This document shows positions 5,091 through 11,421 of a stretch of 11,421 nt of DNA, in pieces. Every line of letters starts with the position of its first letter. The stretch's first letter is position 1. Both the position numbers and the translations under genes were made by a program. The notes beneath the pieces were generated by a model. The model was given only the letters and a program-made list of their open reading frames with translations. It had not been told where the DNA came from and made no database searches. The stretch is from the NCBI GenBank assembly GCA_017425765.1, contig JAFOXE010000072.1:1-11421 (forward strand), read 5' to 3'. The DNA is from Paraprevotella sp. (GTDB taxonomy: Bacteria > Bacteroidota > Bacteroidia > Bacteroidales > Bacteroidaceae).

Positions 5091-7145
5091 ATGAGGAAAA
5101 ACAGACGCATGCTCCGCACCATGTGGGCATTGGCGGTTTGTTGGATTGGGGTAAGTGTACATGCACTAGGTGCCACAATGTTGCGTATGCATCATGAAGA
5201 ATATACAGCCGACAGCACGCAACGTTCAACACACACTTTGGGCATCGTGGAGGTTTCGGCCCAACGCAGTAACACCGTCAACAACACCGTAGCTACACAA
5301 CACATCACGCGGGAGTCTATCAAAAAACAGGGCATCACCGATTTGGCCGATGCTCTACGTCGGATGACCGGAACCACCGTAAAAGACTACGGAGGCGCAG
5401 GGGGCATGAAAACGTTGTCTGTACGTTCAATGGGAGCCACGCACACAGCCGTCATCTACGACGGCATTGCCGTGACCAACTGCGAGAGCGGGCAAATAGA
5501 CTTGAGTCGCTTTTCATTGGATCAAATCGACCAATTGTCGCTCACCGTTGGCGACGATAGTAACATTTTTCTTCCGGCACGCAACATTGCTTCGGCCGCC
5601 ACCTTGCACCTTAGCTCACGAGCCCCACAATTCAACGAACAGAAGTCGTATAATCTAAGTGGTCGCGTGCAAACAGGGTCGTTTGGCATGATGTCGCCTT
5701 CGTTCCGATACGAGAAGGCATTATCTCCCTCCTGGAGTATGCGTGCACAAGGCGAGTACCTAAGAGCCGATAACCAATACGATTTTACACTAAAAAATGT
5801 AGATCTCGTAACCAAAGAGAAACGATACAATAATGAGCTACACGCCGGACGAGGTGAACTTGACTTCTACTATCAACCGCTGCATAGTAGAAGTAGCCTT
5901 TCTGGCAAAGTGTACTACTACGAAACGGATAAAGAGCTACCCGGTCCTGTGGTGTACTACAACCCCATCAGTCATGAGCAACAGCGTTTCCGAAACACAT
6001 TTCAACAACTCAGCTATCGAACCTCGTGGCCTTGCCATTTGGCTCTGCAAATAAACGCAAAAGCAAATTGGAGTGAGAACCTATATCACGACGAAGGCAA
6101 ACAATACAAGAACGAAGAGAAAAACGATTACTACCGTCAGCAAGATTATTACACTTCCGTGGCATTGTTATACTCTCCCCTTGAACAACTGAGTTTTTCA
6201 ACAGCAACTGATTATGCCTACACCACCCTACGCAGCAATGCCATCGAGGCTGTAGCCCCCATGCGCCATACCATTTTGTCGTCATTAGCAGCCAAGTATC
6301 AAACCGAATGGATTACGGCAACAAGCACATTGCTCTACAGCAATTACATTAACGACACTCGCAAGGGCACTGCATCGCAAAATGCTCATCGCCTTTCGCC
6401 CTCGGTATCAATGGTGCTACACCATCCCCAAATGTCCTGGTGGCGCATACGTGTTTCGTACAAAGACATCTTCCGAATGCCAACCTTTGCAGACAATTAT
6501 TATACATGGTTGGGAAGTAGAGATTTGAAACCCGAGAAAGCGCAACAAATCAACCTCGGTGTCAGCGTACTCTCACCAACAAAGAACCAACAAAACCACG
6601 TAGAACTACACGTAGATGCTTATACGGGGCATGTTAAAGACAAAATCGTAGCAATGCCTAAAAGCCTATTTCATTGGAACATGGTAAATGTGGGTAAAGT
6701 ACAACTATATGGTGTAGAAACACGTATCAATACCGCTACCTCCTTGCACCAAAATCTACAAATAGAAACTAATTGGAGCTATAGTTATCAGTATGCAGTG
6801 AACATGACTGAACCTGATAGCCGATATTATAAAGACCAAATAGCCTATACCCCACGACACAATGTTGCCGGCTCCGTAACTATGCTTACCCCATGGCTAA
6901 ATATAAGTGTGCACGGCACCGCCATGTCGAAACGATATTCCACCAACGAAAACATGGAGGACACACGCATAGAGCCTCATCACGAATTTGGAATCTCGGC
7001 GTGGCAAATCTTCCGTCTAAAGAACCGCACAACGCTGGAACTCCGTGGTGACATTACAAACCTTACTGATGAACAATACGAAATTGTGCGCAGCTACCCA
7101 ATGCCCGGGCAAGCGTGGAAACTGTCACTATATATCAACTATTAA
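5091..7145 (+). CDS. btuB: BtuB-like TonB-dependent outer-membrane cobalamin receptor
   Basis: The 684-residue product is an outer-membrane TonB-dependent transporter for cobalamin or other corrinoids. A signal peptide (MRKNRR then a hydrophobic stretch to about residue 28) is followed by a candidate TonB box region (LGIVEVSAQRSN). The plug domain comes next, with QGITDLADALRRMTGTTVKDYGG, SVRSMGATHTAVIYDGI and IDLSRFSLDQIDQLSL. The beta-barrel has many aromatic alternating strands, the late signature FRMPTFADNYYTWLGSRDLKPE, and a C-terminal strand ending in an aromatic residue (LSLYINY). There is no carboxypeptidase-like N-terminal extension as in SusC proteins. I chose the ATG at 5091; a GTG at 5061 would put charged residues before the signal peptide. 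Cobalamin specificity is inferred from the riboswitch and the downstream btu-type genes. The length is somewhat above that of E. coli BtuB (about 614 residues). Confidence 0.92.
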   Translation: MRKNRRMLRTMWALAVCWIGVSVHALGATMLRMHHEEYTADSTQRSTHTLGIVEVSAQRSNTVNNTVATQHITRESIKKQGITDLADALRRMTGTTVKDYGGAGGMKTLSVRSMGATHTAVIYDGIAVTNCESGQIDLSRFSLDQIDQLSLTVGDDSNIFLPARNIASAATLHLSSRAPQFNEQKSYNLSGRVQTGSFGMMSPSFRYEKALSPSWSMRAQGEYLRADNQYDFTLKNVDLVTKEKRYNNELHAGRGELDFYYQPLHSRSSLSGKVYYYETDKELPGPVVYYNPISHEQQRFRNTFQQLSYRTSWPCHLALQINAKANWSENLYHDEGKQYKNEEKNDYYRQQDYYTSVALLYSPLEQLSFSTATDYAYTTLRSNAIEAVAPMRHTILSSLAAKYQTEWITATSTLLYSNYINDTRKGTASQNAHRLSPSVSMVLHHPQMSWWRIRVSYKDIFRMPTFADNYYTWLGSRDLKPEKAQQINLGVSVLSPTKNQQNHVELHVDAYTGHVKDKIVAMPKSLFHWNMVNVGKVQLYGVETRINTATSLHQNLQIETNWSYSYQYAVNMTEPDSRYYKDQIAYTPRHNVAGSVTMLTPWLNISVHGTAMSKRYSTNENMEDTRIEPHHEFGISAWQIFRLKNRTTLELRGDITNLTDEQYEIVRSYPMPGQAWKLSLYINY

Positions 7146-7152
7146 AAACATT

Positions 7153-8274
7153 ATGAACATGAAAACATGGAAATTATGTGCATACCTTTGCACTACAGCC
7201 GCAATCTTCACAGCATGCGACGAAAGCGAGGAAACATCCTCATGGGGGCAAGGAATTAAGTGGACCACCGAAACATCGGGAGCACTTATTCTGAATGCCG
7301 GAAACGAATATAGTGGTATTGATGGTGAAATCTCGATATTTGACTATGCTACACTATCGTGTGTAACCGGTGCCTTCAGCGCTCAAAACGGACGTTCACT
7401 TGGCCTGACTCCTAACGGAGCCATCGTGTATGGTAGCAAGATATATACTGCTATAACTTCTTCCAACACCATCGAAATAATTAATCGTGCAGATATGAAG
7501 TCTGCAAAACAATTGTCGTTTACCAACCACACCACATTGACCATGCCGCGTGATGTAGTGGGCCATGATGGTTACGTATACGCATCATTCTATTCCGGTC
7601 ACGTAGCCCGTATTGACACCACTACGTTTGCCATTGACAAGATTGTGGAAGTGGGAGTACACCCCGAGCGAATGACCATCGCAGGCAACTACATATACGC
7701 ACCAAACTCTGGCGAAGTTCTTAACTACGACAAGACGGTGTCGAAAATAAACCTAAGTACATTTAAGGTAGAAAAGACCATCGAAGTGGCACTTAATCCC
7801 ACAGTATTGAAATCGGATGCCAACGGCCGTGTGTATGCCTTGTGCATGGGCAATTACAACGACATACCTTCTGCAATCTACCGCATTGAAAACGATGGCG
7901 AAAGCTATACAAAAGTGGCCGAGGCTACAATGTTTGATATTCACAAGAGTAGCAACACATTGTATGCTGTAAATGCTCCATATGGCGCTCCGAAAAACGA
8001 TTATTTCAATATAGATTTGAATAAAAACGATGATGTAATCACCACTCAAGAGATGGCCATAGAAGTAGAGTATCCTGCAGCAATAGCTGTTGATCCGACC
8101 ACACAAAACATCATTCTAACCTCGTATGAAGTCATCGGTGGCTATGCCTCATACAGCACACCTGGTTATGCCAAGATGTACAAGGCGAACGGCACTCAAA
8201 TTGCTCGTTTTGATGTAGGCGTTGGTCCTACCTTCGCCACCTTCTTTACAGATTCTAAACTGACTGTACAGTGA
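7153..8274 (+). CDS. btuG: BtuG-like surface cobalamin-binding beta-propeller lipoprotein
   Basis: The 373-residue product has a lipoprotein signal peptide with Cys22 in IFTAC, followed by DESEE. Acid residues just after the cysteine are known to direct Bacteroidota lipoproteins to the cell surface. The rest is a YncE/DUF5074-like beta-propeller: repeated blades of the type GYVYASFYSGHVARIDTTTF, NYIYAPNSGE..VSKINLSTF and GRVYALCMGNYNDIPSAIYRI. In Bacteroides, BtuG proteins of this kind bind cobalamin extremely tightly and cap BtuB to feed it. The gene starts 7 nt after btuB under the same riboswitch, which supports the same role here. ATG 7153 is chosen, and an ATG at 7159 is equally possible. 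A longer frame from 7045 lies inside btuB and lacks a signal peptide at its start. The B12 function is inferred from context and fold. Confidence 0.85.
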   Translation: MNMKTWKLCAYLCTTAAIFTACDESEETSSWGQGIKWTTETSGALILNAGNEYSGIDGEISIFDYATLSCVTGAFSAQNGRSLGLTPNGAIVYGSKIYTAITSSNTIEIINRADMKSAKQLSFTNHTTLTMPRDVVGHDGYVYASFYSGHVARIDTTTFAIDKIVEVGVHPERMTIAGNYIYAPNSGEVLNYDKTVSKINLSTFKVEKTIEVALNPTVLKSDANGRVYALCMGNYNDIPSAIYRIENDGESYTKVAEATMFDIHKSSNTLYAVNAPYGAPKNDYFNIDLNKNDDVITTQEMAIEVEYPAAIAVDPTTQNIILTSYEVIGGYASYSTPGYAKMYKANGTQIARFDVGVGPTFATFFTDSKLTVQ

Positions 8275-9398
8275 AACTCATCTATTCGTTAATAGGTTGG
8301 ACGCTTGTCTGTATGTTGGGTGCTTGTCGCCCAACACAGACAAGTGCGTCCTTTTCTAAAGGAGACACTCTCCACTTTGCCTATGCTACGCACTTGCAAG
8401 TTGTGAAATACGATAGCTTTAGCGTAGCCGAGATGCGCAATCCATGGGACACCACACGATTGCTTCGTCGCTATATATTAGTGCCTAAAGCAGCAGAAAT
8501 GCCTTCATCCCGCCCCGAAGGAATGGTGGTACGTACCCCCTTACAACGAGCTGGTTTGTTCTCTTCGGTACACTGCAACCTACTGAAAGAATTAGATTTG
8601 TTGCATGCTATCAAGGGCGTGTGCGACCTAAAATACGTAATGCTCGACACCATCCAATCGATGGTGCAACAAAAACTTATATCCGATTATGGCAATGGAA
8701 TGAATGTCAATCTAGAACAAATCATAGCTACATCTCCCGATGCGCTAATGCCCTCGCCCTTTGAGAACAGCGGTGGCTACGGACGTTTAGAGAGCCTCGG
8801 CATACCCATTATAGAATGTGCCGATTATATGGAAAGTTCGGCATTAGGACGCGCAGAGTGGATGCGGTTTTATGGTTTATTATTCGGATGTGAGCAACGT
8901 GCCGACAGCATGTTTCGCGAAGTAGAACATCGATATAACACCTTAAAGAATTCGATTAAAGATGTTTCCACACGTCCCACCTTACTCTGCGAGAAACTCA
9001 CCGGTACGGTATGGTATGTGCCAGGTGGACACAGCACAATGGGCCGTCTGATAGAGGATGCCGGCGCCGTCTATCCTTTTGCCTATCATCATACCACGGG
9101 TTCTGTTCCACTTTCTTTTGAAACCGTTCTTGACCGTGCCGGAGAAGCCGATGTGTGGGTAATGACCTATAACGCACCGAAGGAACTTACCTACGAGGAG
9201 TTGGCAACTGACCAACCTACCTATACGCATTTCCGCTCCTTCCGCGAACATCGTATTTACGGATGTAATACAAGTAGGATTCCCTATTACGAAGAAACTA
9301 CATTCTTTCCCGACCGCATGTTGGCCGATTTGATTCAAATTTTGCATCCATCCCTTCGTACGTCAGACAAATTACATTACTTTTGCCCTATAGAATGA
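8271..9398 (+). CDS. btuF: BtuF-like ABC transporter substrate-binding lipoprotein
   Basis: The 375-residue product is a periplasmic-binding-protein (Peripla_BP_2, FecB/BtuF class) lipoprotein. The GTG start overlaps the btuG stop by 4 nt (GTGA), which suggests translational coupling. It is the start that gives a signal peptide with Cys19 in MLGAC. Family features include CNLLKELDLLHAIKGVCD, NLEQIIATSPDALMPSPF, LGIPIIECADYME, WMRFYGLLFGCEQRADSMF (the long central helix region), GSVPLSFETVLDRAGEADVWVM and the C-terminal FFPDRMLADLIQILHPSL. In this system it would accept corrinoid from BtuB in the periplasm and deliver it to the inner-membrane permease. Binding proteins of this class also take haem and siderophores; B12 is inferred from the operon and riboswitch. 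Confidence 0.87.
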   Translation: MKLIYSLIGWTLVCMLGACRPTQTSASFSKGDTLHFAYATHLQVVKYDSFSVAEMRNPWDTTRLLRRYILVPKAAEMPSSRPEGMVVRTPLQRAGLFSSVHCNLLKELDLLHAIKGVCDLKYVMLDTIQSMVQQKLISDYGNGMNVNLEQIIATSPDALMPSPFENSGGYGRLESLGIPIIECADYMESSALGRAEWMRFYGLLFGCEQRADSMFREVEHRYNTLKNSIKDVSTRPTLLCEKLTGTVWYVPGGHSTMGRLIEDAGAVYPFAYHHTTGSVPLSFETVLDRAGEADVWVMTYNAPKELTYEELATDQPTYTHFRSFREHRIYGCNTSRIPYYEETTFFPDRMLADLIQILHPSLRTSDKLHYFCPIE

Positions 9399-10408
9399 AC
9401 AAGGGCATCATATACGGAATTGGATTAGGGATACTTACCCTTCTGTTATTCGCTTCCAACCTATTTTGGGGAGCGTTATCTATCCCTTTTGCCGACGTGT
9501 GTCATATTTTATGTGGTGAAGAAACCGCCAAAACAAGTTGGCAATACATCATTTGGGACAACCGTCTGCCACAAGCACTTACGGCAACATTGTGCGGTGC
9601 TGCCTTAGCCGTATCCGGTTTACTACTGCAAACGGCCTTCCGTAACCCCTTGGCCGGACCTTCAATCCTAGGTATTGACAGCGGTGCCAACCTGGGCGTA
9701 GCCATTGTAATGCTGGGCTTAGGTGGTGTAGTTTCTACCTCCACATTCTCGTTGGGAGGTTTTGCTCTGGTCATCATTGCTGCCATGGTGGGTGCAATGG
9801 CGGTAATGGGGATTCTTTTGTTTTTCTCTACATTACTGAAAAACGACATCATGTTGTTGATTACGGGTATAATGCTTGGCTACATTACTTCGTCGGCCAT
9901 CTCTCTGCTTCAATATACCGCAACCGAAAGCGGCATGTACTCATTTATGGTGTGGGGACTTGGCAGTTTTAGTGGCACTACTTGGGAACGTATGCCGGCT
10001 TTTGTGGCCACCATTTTAATAGGACTTGCTTGTGCCGCAGCACTCATAAAACCACTCAATGCCCTCTTGTTGGGAACAAACTATGCCCGAAACCTCGGCA
10101 TCCCCATTCGTCGCACACGCACCTTGCTATTGTGGACCACGGGACTGCTAACGGCATCATGCACAGCTTTCTGCGGCCCAGTAGCCTTCATAGGTTTGGC
10201 TGTACCTCATCTGGCACGCCTACTTTTGGGCACCACCAATCACCGTTCTTTACTACCCACCACCATGCTAATGGGCGCCTCGCTGGCTTTGTTATGCAAT
10301 TTAATCAGCACCTTACCCGGTGATGCCGGTTTAATACCCATCAACGTGATTACACCTATTTTAGGAGCACCCGTAATCATCTATGTCATCTTGAAACAAC
10401 GTTGGTAA
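9395..10408 (+). CDS. btuC: BtuC-like FecCD-family ABC transporter permease
   Basis: The 337-residue product is a polytopic inner-membrane permease of the FecCD/BtuC family, close to the usual length (E. coli BtuC has 326 residues). The motifs are clear: DNRLPQALTATLCGAALAVSG at about 55-75, FRNPLAGPSILGIDSGANLG at 82-101, and GPVAFIGLAVPHLARLLLG around the cytoplasmic coupling loop that contacts the ATPase. It ends with PINVITPILGAPVIIYVIL. The ATG at 9395 overlaps the stop of the preceding gene by 4 nt (ATGA). A TTG at 9383 would add four residues and is less likely. It forms the importer channel for the BtuF-like protein. The partner ATPase gene, which normally follows, is not present in the 193 nt before the next, oppositely oriented gene. 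Confidence 0.93.
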   Translation: MNKGIIYGIGLGILTLLLFASNLFWGALSIPFADVCHILCGEETAKTSWQYIIWDNRLPQALTATLCGAALAVSGLLLQTAFRNPLAGPSILGIDSGANLGVAIVMLGLGGVVSTSTFSLGGFALVIIAAMVGAMAVMGILLFFSTLLKNDIMLLITGIMLGYITSSAISLLQYTATESGMYSFMVWGLGSFSGTTWERMPAFVATILIGLACAAALIKPLNALLLGTNYARNLGIPIRRTRTLLLWTTGLLTASCTAFCGPVAFIGLAVPHLARLLLGTTNHRSLLPTTMLMGASLALLCNLISTLPGDAGLIPINVITPILGAPVIIYVILKQRW

Positions 10409-10465
10409 AATATTGAGAATTTCCGAACACCGAAATCCAATATCAAACAACGCACTCATGTGATG

Positions 10466-10527
10466 AAAAACACACGTAGGTGTGGTTGCATTAAGCTGTA
10501 CGCCATATTGCAACTACACCTACGTGT
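10466..10527 (-). terminator. Strong hairpin with T tail between btuC and the GH16 gene
   Basis: ACACGTAGGTGTGGTTGCA (10472-10490) and TGCAACTACACCTACGTGT (10509-10527) form a 19-bp stem with a single G-U pair and an 18-nt loop. Read on the - strand the stem is followed by G and five T (10471-10466), an excellent rho-independent terminator for the GH16 transcript, 75 nt past its stop codon. On the + strand the tail is AGTATATACT, not a T run, so ending of the btu transcript here is less clear. The gap 10409-10601 holds no gene that I can see. Confidence 0.72.
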
Positions 10528-10556
10528 AGTATATACTGAGATGATCATCTGTTTTT
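10528..10556. repeat. Two adjacent perfect palindromes followed by a T run
   Basis: AGTATATACT (10528-10537) and AGATGATCATCT (10539-10550) are perfect 10-bp and 12-bp palindromes, directly beside the large hairpin. The second is followed by GTTTTT (10551-10556), so it could be a weak + strand terminator for the btu operon. It could also be a protein-binding site or part of a decayed palindromic element. No role can be shown from sequence alone. Confidence 0.45.
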
Positions 10557-10601
10557 AGCCACTTAAACTACTCATTATCAAGCACTGTAGAAGTTCTTGA
10601 A

Positions 10602-11421
10602 TTACGGTCTTTGATACACTCGCACGTAATCTATTTCGTATCGCATCGGCATGGCCTGTGCATCTACACGACCTCCGTTACTACCCATAGCCAAGTTGAG
10701 CAAAATGTACATAGGTGTATGGAACGGATTTTCGTTACGGCCGTGCGTGCCGTTATAAGTCTTGCTTAGATCTATTTCGTTCAGCAACTCGTTGTCTAAA
10801 TATATGCGGATATAGTCTTTATCCCAATCCATGCGCCACTCGTGAAACTGAGTTGCCCATAAAGAATCCTTTTCCGTGAAGTGGGTAAAAGGTATCACAC
10901 CCTCATCCCACACACTACCGCCTTGATCATTTCCCCAACAAGCGTTGGCCAAGATGCTACGTACCCCATTTTTCACGTAAAATTCCATGATGTCTACCTC
11001 GCCACACGAAGGCCATCCGTAACCGTTTCCATTGCCCAGCATCCAAATTGCAGGCCACGATCCACGTGTAGCCGGAATTCGCGCCCTGATTAAAAAACGT
11101 CCGTAAAGGAATTCGCGCAAACCGCGACTCAAAACACAAGCCGAAGTACATTCTATTTGTTTCCTCTTTCGGCGCCAATCTCTTGCACCCTCCTTATAAT
11201 AAGGATTTGGCCGTACCTCGTTGCGTGCCGTAATGAGGAGAACTCCATCTTCGGTCACGATAGCGTTTTGTGGTTGATACCATTGCCATTCGTTGTTACG
11301 TACGAACCCCTTCTCATAAGTCCAATTCGTAGAATCCGGTCGACCGGGCTTATCAAATTCATCACACCACACCAACTTGTAACCTTCATCCAAATCTGTA
11401 GGCACCTGTGCCTCCGCCTGC
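10602..11421 (-). CDS. GH16-family glycoside hydrolase, laminarinase-like (5' partial)
   Basis: The visible 272 residues form a nearly complete GH16 catalytic domain: KLVWCDEFDKPG at the start, then FLYGRFLIRARIPATRGSWPAIWML. The active-site motif EVDIME follows, with catalytic Glu codons at 10998-11000 and 10983-10985 on the - strand. FHEWRMDWDKDYIRIYLDNE and MYILLNLAMGSNGG complete it, and the protein ends at YVRVYQRP. GH16 enzymes of this type cleave beta-1,3 or mixed beta-1,3/1,4 glucans; the exact substrate is not readable here. A GTG at 11403-11405 is not the true start, because the frame stays open to the window edge and reads QAEAQ just before the mature domain. That resembles the end of a signal peptide and suggests export. 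The gene converges on the B12 operon and shows no functional link to it. Confidence 0.93.
   Translation of the reverse strand, partial: QAEAQVPTDLDEGYKLVWCDEFDKPGRPDSTNWTYEKGFVRNNEWQWYQPQNAIVTEDGVLLITARNEVRPNPYYKEGARDWRRKRKQIECTSACVLSRGLREFLYGRFLIRARIPATRGSWPAIWMLGNGNGYGWPSCGEVDIMEFYVKNGVRSILANACWGNDQGGSVWDEGVIPFTHFTEKDSLWATQFHEWRMDWDKDYIRIYLDNELLNEIDLSKTYNGTHGRNENPFHTPMYILLNLAMGSNGGRVDAQAMPMRYEIDYVRVYQRP

Noticed and set aside
7045..7152. Upstream start for btuG inside btuB
   Set aside because: The product would bury the lipoprotein signal peptide about 50 residues in; the ATG at 7153 places it at the N-terminus.
10441..10581. Direct repeat TATCAA at 10441-10446 and 10576-10581 as target duplication of the palindrome cluster
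   Set aside because: It is short and AT-rich, and the sequence just inside it has no inverted terminal repeats.

Overview
The window looks like chromosomal DNA of a member of the Bacteroidota, most likely Prevotellaceae-like (inference). Three things point there: promoters of the Bacteroidota form (TTTG, 19-20 nt, TAnnTTTG), starts preceded by A-rich rather than Shine-Dalgarno sequence, and a TonB-dependent receptor next to a surface lipoprotein with an acidic stretch after its lipobox cysteine. Most of the window concerns vitamin B12 (cobalamin).

Region 1 (1-3011, + strand) is the end of a cobalamin nucleotide-loop-assembly operon: cobT (5' end outside the window), cobS and cobC, followed 10 nt later by a DUF554/YqgA-type membrane protein gene. 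CobT makes alpha-ribazole phosphate, CobC removes the phosphate, and CobS joins alpha-ribazole to GDP-cobinamide. A cobU/cobP-type gene may lie just upstream, but it is not visible here.

Region 2 (3012-4512) holds two genes not obviously tied to B12: a membrane-anchored SIMPL-domain protein (+) with its own promoter, and a convergent HAD phosphatase of the phosphoglycolate phosphatase type (-). A hairpin between them overlaps the phosphatase stop codon.

Region 3 (4513-5090) has no protein gene but is dense in signals: the phosphatase -7 box, a 102-bp MITE-like palindromic element flanked by a perfect 8-bp direct repeat (TTATCATC), a near-consensus promoter, and a cobalamin riboswitch.

Region 4 (5091-10408, + strand) is the riboswitch-led B12 uptake operon: BtuB-like TonB-dependent receptor, BtuG-like surface beta-propeller lipoprotein, BtuF-like binding lipoprotein and BtuC-like permease. 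The genes are 7 nt apart or overlap by 4 nt. Together they would capture corrinoid at the surface, pull it across the outer membrane and pass it to an inner-membrane ABC importer. No ATPase gene (btuD) follows; the operon runs into a convergent gene. Imported corrinoids could then be completed or remodelled by CobT/CobS/CobC.

Region 5 (10409-11421) is a hairpin-rich convergent intergenic region followed by a GH16 (laminarinase-like) glycoside hydrolase on the - strand. Its reading frame stays open to the window edge, so its N-terminus is missing.

I saw no tRNA, rRNA, CRISPR array or transposase gene. The most unusual non-coding signals are the MITE-like element at 4599-4700 and a possibly related palindrome cluster at 10466-10556.
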